Source: Pullulanibacillus pueri
GTDB lineage: Bacteria; Bacillota; Bacilli; Bacillales; Sporolactobacillaceae
Direction of reading: 5' to 3'
NCBI RefSeq assembly: GCF_014639255.1
Contig: NZ_BMFV01000015.1
Span: 37,550 to 101,549, forward strand
DNA length: 64,000 nucleotides
Shown here: positions 34,457-41,724 of the stretch, piece after piece
Numbering within the stretch: the stretch's first letter is position 1
How the letters are laid out: the number at the start of each line of letters is the position of its first letter
Made by a program: the position numbers and the translations under genes
Notes under the pieces: model-generated
Database searches by the model: none
Seen by the model: only the letters and a program-made list of their open reading frames with translations
Told to the model about the DNA's origin: nothing

Positions 34457-35467
34457 ATGACATTAATGAAAGCCGCTCAAGTGTCTTATCCAGGTGGAAA
34501 GTTTGAATTAGTAGAAAGAGAGATACCGAATCCAGGCCGCGGTCAAGTCCGCATTAAAGTAGAGGCATGCGGTATTTGTCATAGTGATTCCGCAGTTAAG
34601 GAGGGGTATGTTCCAGGTCTCTCGTATCCACGGATTCCAGGTCATGAGATTGCGGGCTATATTGACGCCGTCGGTGAGGATGTCACGTCTTGGAAAGAAG
34701 GTCAGCGTGTGGGTGTGGGCTGGAACGCCGGACATTGCTTAGAGTGTGAGGCCTGCCGAAGAGGGGACTTTGTCAACTGTGAGAAGGCTTTAACGTGTGG
34801 GATTTCCTATGATGGGGGTTATGCTGAATATATGGTGGCTCCACAGGAAGCATTAGCCTTGATTCCAGAACAACTAACATCAGTAGAAGCCGCCCCATTA
34901 CTTTGTGCGGGAATTACTACTTTTAATGCCTTACGAAATAGCGGAGCAAGGGCAGGGGATGTTGTCGCCATTCAAGGGATTGGTGGCTTAGGACACTTAG
35001 CCATTCAATTTGCAAATAAAATGGGATTCAAAACAGTGGCCTTGTCTCGAGGCCAAGACAAGGAAACTCTAGCGAAAGAATTTGGCGCACATACTTATAT
35101 TGATACAAGCGTCCAAGAAATAGGGGAGGCGCTCGGCAAATTAGGAGCGAAGATCATTCTCGCAACGGCTCCTAACAGCAAGGCCATCTCTGGACTAGTG
35201 GATGGACTAGGCGATAATGGTAAATTGTTAATTGTTGCTGCGACAGGAGAGCCGGTCGAAGTCAATCCAGCTGTACTGCTTGCTGGGCGGAAATCCGTAC
35301 AAGGCTGGAATAGTGGGACGTCCATAGATTCAGAAGATACTTTGAATTTTAGTGTGCAAACAGGAACCCGACCGATGATAGAAACGTTCAGTCTGGAGCA
35401 AGTGAATGAAGCCTATGAAAAGATGATGAATGGACAAACGCGATTTCGTGCAGTAATAAAATTTTAA
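34457..35467 (+). CDS. adhA: Zinc-dependent alcohol dehydrogenase (AdhA-like)
   Basis: This 336-residue medium-chain dehydrogenase has the catalytic zinc ligands Cys41 (CGICHSD), His63 (PGHE) and Cys150 (LLCAGIT). The structural zinc site is Cys94, Cys97, Cys100 and Cys108. The cofactor motif is IGGLGHLAIQFA. It interconverts primary alcohols and aldehydes with NAD(P)H in the cytoplasm. With an AdhR-like MerR regulator divergent and a MerR-type promoter, it probably removes reactive aldehydes. GAAGGAG precedes the ATG. The symbol is given by similarity to B. subtilis AdhA. Confidence 0.93.
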   Translation: MTLMKAAQVSYPGGKFELVEREIPNPGRGQVRIKVEACGICHSDSAVKEGYVPGLSYPRIPGHEIAGYIDAVGEDVTSWKEGQRVGVGWNAGHCLECEACRRGDFVNCEKALTCGISYDGGYAEYMVAPQEALALIPEQLTSVEAAPLLCAGITTFNALRNSGARAGDVVAIQGIGGLGHLAIQFANKMGFKTVALSRGQDKETLAKEFGAHTYIDTSVQEIGEALGKLGAKIILATAPNSKAISGLVDGLGDNGKLLIVAATGEPVEVNPAVLLAGRKSVQGWNSGTSIDSEDTLNFSVQTGTRPMIETFSLEQVNEAYEKMMNGQTRFRAVIKF

Positions 35468-35477
35468 AAGGATTGCA

Positions 35478-35527
35478 AGAGGGGCAGGTTTTCATTCAAT
35501 GGGGTGGGAGACCTGACCCTTTTGTTT
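35478..35527 (+). terminator. Terminator of the alcohol dehydrogenase gene
   Basis: AGGGG-CAGGT pairs with ACCTG-ACCCTT across a larger loop and is followed by TTTGTTTTT, just after the gene and before the convergent coiled-coil gene. Confidence 0.65.
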
Positions 35528-36025
35528 TTAAAGGATGATTTCCTCCATGAGCTTTCCCTTTAGTTTGATGATCTCCTCTTGAAGCTGGGCAAGGACCAAG
35601 AGTTGTTCTGATAGTTTTTGGTGGTCATCAGCTTGTTGATCCCTCAGTGCATTGAGTTTATCCACTAATGTTTTTAAGGACGCTTGAGAACGCTCCTTTA
35701 CGTTTTCATACCCTTGCTCTACTTCTAACTGCCTTTGTTCTAATGTTTGGAGGGTCTTCTGCTGACTTTCGTAGTCTCCATGAAGCGCTTGGTGTTCCCG
35801 ATTAAGCTTATTTAAATTGGTTTGAATGTCTTGAAGGATCTGCTGTGAGGAATGGTTTAATTCAACAATATGTTGTTTAGCTTGTTCATTGTCCTGTCTG
35901 AGACTTTCTACAGATTCAACCAGTTGATTTTTATAATAATAACTTTGTTTTGGAGCCGGTGGCGCCTTTTTTGTAGTGTACATTTGTGGAGAGAGCTGCG
36001 CATTAAAATAAATGTGATTTCCCAT
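35528..36025 (-). CDS. Predicted coiled-coil protein of unknown function
   Basis: This 165-residue protein has a short N-terminal MGNHIYFNAQLSPQMYTTKK region and an almost continuous coiled coil from about residue 30 to the end (ESVESLRQDNEQAKQHIVEL, REHQALHGDYESQQ, LRDQQADDHQKLSEQL). It has no signal peptide or membrane segment, so it is cytoplasmic or spore-associated. I do not recognise the family. The ATG at 36025 follows AAGAGGT; an in-frame extension upstream lacks a ribosome site. It lies between two terminated genes, so context gives no functional clue. Confidence 0.65.
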   Translation of the reverse strand: MGNHIYFNAQLSPQMYTTKKAPPAPKQSYYYKNQLVESVESLRQDNEQAKQHIVELNHSSQQILQDIQTNLNKLNREHQALHGDYESQQKTLQTLEQRQLEVEQGYENVKERSQASLKTLVDKLNALRDQQADDHQKLSEQLLVLAQLQEEIIKLKGKLMEEIIL

Positions 36026-36133
36026 GATGCATACCTCTTTTGTCAATGATCTCTTTTTTTAGCGTATGTTGAGTCTAGGATAAGTGTCCATAAAAAATTG
36101 ACTCTTTTTTAATGTATGGTTAAACTGATAACA

Positions 36134-36149
36134 GAATGAACATTCATTC
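36134..36149 (+). promoter_or_regulatory. TetR operator (autoregulatory)
   Basis: GAATGAACATTCATTC is a palindrome of GAATGA and TCATTC with a 4-base centre, 33 bases before the TetR gene. The same arms occur before the aldo/keto reductase at 36999. Confidence 0.8.
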
Positions 36150-36182
36150 CTTGTTGAAGAAAATGAAATGAAGGAGTTTATG

Positions 36183-36755
36183 ATGAAGGAAGCATTAGTG
36201 GATAAGAGATCCGCTGCTTTGAAGGCAACATTAGCGCTGATTTCAGAGCAAGGATTTCATGGGACCCCCATGTCGCAAATAGCAGAAAGAGCCAATATAG
36301 GAATCGGTACTATTTATCGTTATTTTAAAAATAAGGAAGACTTGATCAACGCCCTTTATATAGAAGTTAAAAAACGGATGGCGGAACACATTTTCAATCA
36401 TAGTTTTAAAGATACTCCCGTTGAGGCGCAACTCAAGCAGTACCTTATCCAATTTATCCGATTTTCCATTGAACATCCACAGGAATTGAATTTCACTGAA
36501 CAATATGAAAATTCACCACTTATTACGGAAGAAACTCGTGCCGAAGCTATGCGGGTGCTCGAACCACTCATGACATTATTCCAGCGTGCAGTAGAACAGC
36601 GCTTATTGAAAGCCATGCCTATTGAAATGTTAGTCGCTATGCTCGGGGGATCAGCAATAGCGCTGGCCAAGCTGTATCTTTCTGATCAAAAGCGATTAGA
36701 TGAGCACACACTTGAAGCAGGTGTGAGTGCCATTTGGGATTTAATCAAAAAATAA
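36183..36755 (+). CDS. TetR-family repressor
   Basis: This 190-residue TetR protein has the N-terminal helix-turn-helix ATLALISEQGFHGTPMSQIA, ANIGIGTIYRYFKNKEDLI, and a helical ligand domain. AAGGAG lies six bases before the second of two adjacent ATG codons; an earlier ATG at 36168 overlaps the ribosome site. A palindrome in its promoter is repeated before the downstream aldo/keto reductase, so it probably represses itself and that gene. The inducer is unknown; electrophiles are plausible for a reductase target. Confidence 0.93.
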   Translation: MKEALVDKRSAALKATLALISEQGFHGTPMSQIAERANIGIGTIYRYFKNKEDLINALYIEVKKRMAEHIFNHSFKDTPVEAQLKQYLIQFIRFSIEHPQELNFTEQYENSPLITEETRAEAMRVLEPLMTLFQRAVEQRLLKAMPIEMLVAMLGGSAIALAKLYLSDQKRLDEHTLEAGVSAIWDLIKK

Positions 36756-36757
36756 AA

Positions 36758-36859
36758 CTCAGGTTCCACATAGATTGTTGCTATTAAAATAAAATTCCGA
36801 CGAAACTCCAGGTTGATTTACTGTCCGAGCTGATTGTGTGGTTCCTGAGCGATTTTTTT
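36758..36859 (+). terminator. Long-looped terminator candidate after tetR
   Basis: CTCAGG-TT-CCACA (36758-36770) can pair with TGTGG-TT-CCTGAG (36837-36849) around a loop of about 65 bases, followed by seven T residues. The long loop makes it unusual. Confidence 0.4.
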
Positions 36860-36998
36860 AGTATTCAATATTGTAAGAGCGTGTGAACCAAAATTATCAA
36901 ATTTACGTTGCAATCTATGTCAATGACTCAAATTCATGCCCATGAAAAAACAATAATCTTCAAGAAAAAAGCTAAAGAAAAATATTTTGTAACAATAG

Positions 36999-37014
36999 GA
37001 ATGAATATTCATTC
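36999..37014 (+). promoter_or_regulatory. TetR operator of the aldo/keto reductase
   Basis: GAATGAATATTCATTC is a perfect 16-bp palindrome sharing both arms with the site at 36134. It lies 33 bases before the reductase start, close to the same distance as before tetR. Confidence 0.82.
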
Positions 37015-37047
37015 TGTGTTTAATAAAAGGAAAAGGTGGTTGGGATT

Positions 37048-38016
37048 ATGCAAAAAAGAAGACTAGGTCAAACTGAATTTGAAATCTCACCGATTGGATT
37101 GGGTTGTATTCAATTTTCACAAGGAAGTGGTTTTGTAGGCAAATTTTATTCACCGATGGATCAAAAGACCATGAATCAGGTCGTGAAAGCGGCATTTAAC
37201 GGAGGGATCAATTGGTTTGATACGGCTGAGAAATATGGGAATGGAAAATCAGAAGAAGCATTGTCCACGGCCCTAAAGCAAAATAATATCATGCCGGGAA
37301 AGGCCATCGTAGCGACAAAATGGTATCCGGTTTTCCGAACGGCTGAGCATATTAAAAAGAGTATAGATACTCGTTTGCAGGCGCTTCAAGATTACCCCAT
37401 TGATCTGTATCAAATTCATCTTCCCTATAGTTTGTCCTCTATTTCAGCACAAATGCAAGCGATGGCATCACTAAATCAGTCGAGAAAAATTAGGAGTATT
37501 GGCGTAAGTAATTTTTCAGCTCAGCAAATGTTGAAGGCTTATGAGACATTAAAGGCTCAGGGGCTCACTCTTGCATCCAATCAGGTGAAAATAAGTCTTC
37601 TTGATCGCAACATTGAAACCAATGGAGTGCTCAATATGGCACGGAAACTTGGTGTGACTTTGATTGCCCATTCGCCGCTTGGCTCTGGCATTCTCACTGG
37701 GAAATTTCATGAAAACAAAGACCTTATTAACACTTTGTCCCCCTTAAGGAAGATGCTAGGAAGGTACAGTTCTCGAAAACTTGAACGCACTGCAAAGCTT
37801 GTTTCAGAGTTAACAGCTATTGGGCAGGCTCATGGTATCTCGGCAACACAGGTGGCTTTAAATTGGTTAATTACCTACTATGGAGAGACCGTAGTGGCGA
37901 TCCCGGGAGCATCCAAACCACATCATGCTGAGGCTAATGCTTCAGCGATGAGTGTTCGATTAACCGAATCAGAACTACAGCGCATTGATGAACTCTCGAG
38001 GCGTCTCATGAAATAG
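37048..38016 (+). CDS. Aldo/keto reductase, TetR-controlled
   Basis: This 322-residue AKR has the catalytic Asp and Tyr in WFDTAEKYGNG, the Lys in VATKWYP and the His in YQIHLPY, with a cofactor-binding AIPGASKPHHAEANA near the end. It reduces carbonyls with NADPH; the substrate is not readable. The ATG at 37048 follows AAGGTGG by eight bases; an in-frame GTG at 37036 is less likely. It forms a small regulon with the TetR gene upstream through a shared palindrome. Confidence 0.92.
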   Translation: MQKRRLGQTEFEISPIGLGCIQFSQGSGFVGKFYSPMDQKTMNQVVKAAFNGGINWFDTAEKYGNGKSEEALSTALKQNNIMPGKAIVATKWYPVFRTAEHIKKSIDTRLQALQDYPIDLYQIHLPYSLSSISAQMQAMASLNQSRKIRSIGVSNFSAQQMLKAYETLKAQGLTLASNQVKISLLDRNIETNGVLNMARKLGVTLIAHSPLGSGILTGKFHENKDLINTLSPLRKMLGRYSSRKLERTAKLVSELTAIGQAHGISATQVALNWLITYYGETVVAIPGASKPHHAEANASAMSVRLTESELQRIDELSRRLMK

Positions 38017-38147
38017 TCCTTGACTTTCCTCTTTATCTTGGGGGATGTAACACAATGACTATAGGAAAATAAACCTAGAGAACCAAAGGCTGTGGTATAG
38101 TAAGAGATAAGAATAAAGGGAGCACAGTACGAGGGGGTAAGTGATGA

Positions 38148-39926
38148 ATGGCCTATAATCAGTATTTATCTTTACTACTTTTGGCGATCACGTGTTGCTT
38201 GTTATTTATTGCTTACCTCGCATGGAGAAGAAAAGAATTTTCAGCTGCCACTAGCTTATGTATTGGGATGTGTGCAGGAGCCTTTTATTCGTTTGGGTAT
38301 GCTTTTGAAATCATCAGTTCAGATTTGGACCAAATCCGTTTTTGGTTAAAAATTGAGTATATTGGCATACCCTTTGGCCCGATCCTTTGGTTTTATATGG
38401 TTTTACAGTACACCGATCATCAAGCGTGGCTTCGGAAATGGGTCATGGTATTACTTGCAGTTGTACCTTCATTAACTTTGATTAGCCAATATACAAACCC
38501 GTGGCATCACTTATTTTATACTAAAATAGGGGTGGATGATTCTCAAGGTTTTCCACTAGCTTCAACACATGTGGGACCATTTTACCTGATTCATGTCTTT
38601 TATTCTTACACTATAGTTGTCATTGGGCTCGTGATGCTCATTAAGATGTATCGTACATCTTCCAATCATTTGAAGAAACAAGTCGTTTTTATCATTATTG
38701 GATCGTGTGGCCCTTACGTTATTACACTCATCCATTTAAGTAATATCCTGAAGACTCCAATCGACATCTCTCCATTTGGTTTTCTTTTGTCGGGTATTTT
38801 CTTTATATGGGGTATTTATAAATATAATATGATGAAATTAGTCCCGCTTGCCTTCAAAAAGGTCTTTGATGCCATGAAGGACGCCGTTATTGTACTGGAT
38901 TTGGACAATAGCATCACAAACTTTAATCAATCATCCACACTTGTTTTTTCCGAGTTAAAGGATCAAAAGGTTATAGGCCAGTCTGCTGAACGTTTCTTTT
39001 CTCCTTACCCGGAATTAATTGAGATTATTAAACTGGGAGTGGCCACACGAAGGAAAATAAAGATAGAAACTCAGAGTCAGCTTACTTATTATCAAGTCGT
39101 CCTCTCAGAAGTTTGCGATAAGAAACAGCATCTTGTAGGAAGAACACTACTACTCAGCGATATAACGGAAGTAGTCCTAACCGAAGAAAGGTTACGAAGC
39201 AATTCGAAGCAATTAAGCGAGCTTAATACATTTAAGGATAAAATGTTTACGGTCGTTGCTCATGATATTCGTGACCCTCTTTCGATCCTTGTCAGTTTGA
39301 TGGAGATATTAAAGGATGAGCTTCATCAACTTGATGAATCGCACGATGAAATCACTCATGAAATGGACCAACAGATTCAAAACACCTTCACTATTGTCGA
39401 AAGTTTGCTGGATTGGTTCCGGAGTCAAAAGGGAGGCATGATGTTTAATCCTGTAGCCTGGAATCTTTCCAAGGCGGCAAAGCGAACGATCGATTTGTTA
39501 CGCATCAAAAGTGACCGAAAGCGTATTCAAATGGTTTCTCGAATACCTGATGATACGCTCGTTTATGCTGATAAAGAAATGCTCGACTTAATTATTAGAA
39601 ACCTCTTGACCAACGCCATAAAATTTACTCATTACGATGGAAGAATCGAAGTCGATGCGAAGCCATTAGAAGATAAAGTGATCGTCTCTATAAAGGATAC
39701 GGGGAAAGGCATAGAACCAGGACAAGCACGTAGATTGTTGCAACAACAGGATGATTATCTGATGTCTTCAACAGGAACCGCTGGGGAGAGAGGGATTGGT
39801 ATAGGTCTCTCGCTTTGTCGTGAATTTGTTCACATTCATGGAGGGGAGATGTGGTTCGAAAGTGTGCCCAATCAAGGAAGCCGCTTTTATTTTTCCATGC
39901 CCATGCCTACTGCTGCAAAGCGTTGA
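38148..39926 (+). CDS. Sensor histidine kinase with N-terminal 7TM domain and PAS
   Basis: The 592 residues comprise about seven membrane helices (1-225, the histidine-kinase 7TM input type), a PAS-like domain (about 235-340, VFDAMKDAVIVLDLDNSITN) and a HisKA dimerisation domain with phospho-acceptor His372 (VVAHDIRDPLS). An ATPase domain follows with the N box (IRNLLTNAIKFT), G1 (DTGKGIEP) and G2 (GERGIGIGLSL). It senses an unknown signal in or at the membrane and phosphorylates the response regulator encoded 29 bases downstream. GAGGGGG lies ten bases before the ATG; a closer ATG at 38144 is out of frame. Confidence 0.93.
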   Translation: MAYNQYLSLLLLAITCCLLFIAYLAWRRKEFSAATSLCIGMCAGAFYSFGYAFEIISSDLDQIRFWLKIEYIGIPFGPILWFYMVLQYTDHQAWLRKWVMVLLAVVPSLTLISQYTNPWHHLFYTKIGVDDSQGFPLASTHVGPFYLIHVFYSYTIVVIGLVMLIKMYRTSSNHLKKQVVFIIIGSCGPYVITLIHLSNILKTPIDISPFGFLLSGIFFIWGIYKYNMMKLVPLAFKKVFDAMKDAVIVLDLDNSITNFNQSSTLVFSELKDQKVIGQSAERFFSPYPELIEIIKLGVATRRKIKIETQSQLTYYQVVLSEVCDKKQHLVGRTLLLSDITEVVLTEERLRSNSKQLSELNTFKDKMFTVVAHDIRDPLSILVSLMEILKDELHQLDESHDEITHEMDQQIQNTFTIVESLLDWFRSQKGGMMFNPVAWNLSKAAKRTIDLLRIKSDRKRIQMVSRIPDDTLVYADKEMLDLIIRNLLTNAIKFTHYDGRIEVDAKPLEDKVIVSIKDTGKGIEPGQARRLLQQQDDYLMSSTGTAGERGIGIGLSLCREFVHIHGGEMWFESVPNQGSRFYFSMPMPTAAKR

Positions 39927-39955
39927 CTATTTGATGAAGAAGTGGGGGGATAGTG

Positions 39956-40561
39956 ATGAAGGTTGTTACAATCGATGATGAAAAGGCCATGCACCTAATA
40001 ATGAAACGAATGATTGCTGAAATTGACAATGTTGACATCGTCGGTAGTTTTCAGAGGACATCAGAAGCTTTTTCATTTCTGCAAAATAATCTAGTCGATT
40101 TAGTCTTTGTTGATATTAATATTCCAAGGGAGAACGGTCTTGATTTTGCAAAACGTTTAAGAGAATTAGACGAGCGAATGAAAATTGTCTTTGTGACCTC
40201 TTATAAGGAATATGCTCTCTCGGCATTTGATGTGTACGCTTTTGACTATATCGTAAAGCCTCTTACTAAACAGAGGTTAAATCAGACCATCAAACGAGCC
40301 CTTGAAGAGGAAAGTAGTTTAAAGGCAAAAGAACAGTCCTCACAAGAGGCTCTGCCTTCCCTTGTCGAGCCTTTAACCAAACGTGAAAAACAAGTGTTAC
40401 AACTCATGGGAAATGGACTATCGAATAAGGAGATAGCGAAGACATTTAATCTCACTGAAGGGACAATTAAAAATCATGTTGTGAATATCTTCGGCAAGCT
40501 ACAAGTGAAAAATCGAGTCCAAGCTATCCTCATTGCGAAAGAGCTCAAACAAATCACTTAA
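39956..40561 (+). CDS. Response regulator, receiver plus LuxR-type HTH
   Basis: This 201-residue regulator has a receiver domain with the acidic pair DDE (7-9) and phospho-acceptor Asp53 (LVFVDINIP). The YIVKPLTKQRL segment carries the conserved Lys. A LuxR/NarL helix-turn-helix follows at about 140-200 (LTKREKQVLQLMGNGLSNKE, IAKTFNLTEGTIKNHVVNI). The receiver resembles those of LytTR regulators in the YALSAFDVYAFDYIVKP block, an uncommon pairing with a LuxR output. ATG at 39956 after GGGGGGA. It is cotranscribed with the kinase; no target operator was identified. Confidence 0.93.
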   Translation: MKVVTIDDEKAMHLIMKRMIAEIDNVDIVGSFQRTSEAFSFLQNNLVDLVFVDINIPRENGLDFAKRLRELDERMKIVFVTSYKEYALSAFDVYAFDYIVKPLTKQRLNQTIKRALEEESSLKAKEQSSQEALPSLVEPLTKREKQVLQLMGNGLSNKEIAKTFNLTEGTIKNHVVNIFGKLQVKNRVQAILIAKELKQIT

Positions 40562-40572
40562 TTCGATCCTAA

Positions 40573-40833
40573 ATCCTCATTGCTTTTATTCCATGGTTCC
40601 CTCTAGCCACTGGCAAATTGGCGAAAGAGGGTGGTCCGCTGGATAAATTGGCTAAGGAAAAAGCTGTTCAGCCAGCGCAGCTTGCATTAGCATGGCTTCT
40701 TAAACGGTCACCTGTCATGCTTCCAATCCCAGGGACATCCTCTGTTGGTCATGTTGAAGATAATATTGCAGCAGCCAGCATAGAGTTAAGTGAGGACGAA
40801 TTTGAAGCTCTAGCTGGTGCGGTAACGAAATGA
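40573..40833 (+). pseudogene. C-terminal fragment of an aldo/keto reductase
   Basis: An open frame without a start reads IAFIPWFPLATGKLAKEGGP, then LALAWLLKRSPVMLPIPGTS and an ELSEDEFEAL end, the last third of an AKR. The N-terminal barrel with the catalytic tetrad is missing; a stop at 40570 closes the frame. It begins 12 bases after the response regulator stop, so a deletion probably joined the two. It differs from the intact reductases in this window. Confidence 0.85.
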
Positions 40834-40933
40834 TGGTTGTTAAAGATACCTTCATATGGAGGGTCTAAGGGATTACTAAGAAGGACTTTAAATAATATGA
40901 GACAACGTCTTCAACTGATGCGCTCTCGCATCT

Positions 40934-40962
40934 TGGGACAAAGGACCTGATCCTTTGTCCCA
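40934..40962. repeat. GGGACA/TGTCCC hairpin repeat
   Basis: TGGGACAAAGGA pairs exactly with TCCTTTGTCCCA around five bases. Related GGGACA...TGTCCC hairpins occur at 29398, 57304 and 58384. It may terminate the kinase operon, although no T-run follows. Confidence 0.6.
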
Positions 40963-40990
40963 TTTACTTTGTAAGCTGGTAACCTACACC

Positions 40991-41095
40991 CTAAATCGCC
41001 ACTAAGTTGAGAGTATAAGAGTCTTGTTCAATTTTTTCTCGTTCTTTCCGAATGTGTACGGCAGCAGTGGTACTATCGCTGATAGATCCCCATTT
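40991..41095 (-). pseudogene. Fragment of an OmpR-type response regulator output domain
   Basis: On the minus strand an open stretch reads WGSISDSTTAAVHIRKEREK then IEQDSYTLNLVAI. The block resembles the recognition helix and wing (typically GDTTAVHIRRLREKIE) of OmpR/PhoB winged-helix domains. Stops close both ends. It is a 34-codon relic of a lost two-component gene. Confidence 0.45.
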
Positions 41096-41367
41096 TTAAA
41101 ATGACTTAATTCAAATATATCATTTTGTGATTGGTTTGGTCTTTTCGGTTTATAGGAATGATATATAAAAAGCTATATACTTAAAGGGAGATCCTTATTC
41201 TTTTCATTGATAAGGTAAATAACGGTAACTGATATCGCTACATTATAAGGGTAAATTAGTATATAATGGGAATTATTTATAGGTACCCAATAACCTTAAC
41301 GCGGATACTGGGATTTATACTGTTTATTCGATTAAAATAAAGATTGTAAAAATTTAAAAATATAATA

Positions 41368-41395
41368 TTGACATATTAAATATCATTGTTATAAT
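41368..41395 (+). promoter_or_regulatory. Consensus SigA promoter of the second peptide-type ABC operon
   Basis: TTGACA (41368-41373), a 16-base spacer and TATAAT (41390-41395) match both hexamers perfectly. A perfect cre follows ten bases later. The leader to the first gene is about 320 bases. Confidence 0.85.
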
Positions 41396-41405
41396 GATGT
41401 TGGAA

Positions 41406-41419
41406 TGAAAGCGTTAACA
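41406..41419 (+). promoter_or_regulatory. Perfect cre (CcpA) site
   Basis: TGAAAGCGTTAACA matches the consensus TGWAARCGYTWWCA at every position. It lies at about +5 to +18 of the promoter at 41368, where bound CcpA-HPr(Ser-P) should block transcription. The ABC operon is therefore likely to be repressed by glucose. Confidence 0.88.
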
Positions 41420-41432
41420 AAAAGAGGAGAAA

Positions 41433-41483
41433 ATGTACGAGGATGGGGGCGATGGTTCTCAGAGAAAAGGTTTGTTGATGTAA
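41433..41483 (+). CDS. Possible 16-residue leader peptide
   Basis: MYEDGGDGSQRKGLLM follows AGAGGAG five bases upstream and lies just after the cre. It could be a translated leader or chance. The rest of the leader (41484-41724) shows no clear terminator or riboswitch. Confidence 0.2.
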   Translation: MYEDGGDGSQRKGLLM

Positions 41484-41724
41484 CTTGAGGTGAATTGAAA
41501 AACATCTTAACTTAGCGCATGCAGTATCGGAGACGGCTAAGACTATTAGTCACATAAGGAGTAATCTATTTTTCCCCATTTGATTAAAGTTTAAAGCAGT
41601 CAGACGAATTCCTACTGGACTCCAATTCGAATTTTAATTCGGAATAAGTAAGTGGACAATAAGTTGTAGATTTTGTTAGCACTTGGACTAAATTTAAAAC
41701 TTAATAAAGTATGGAGGGAAGGTT

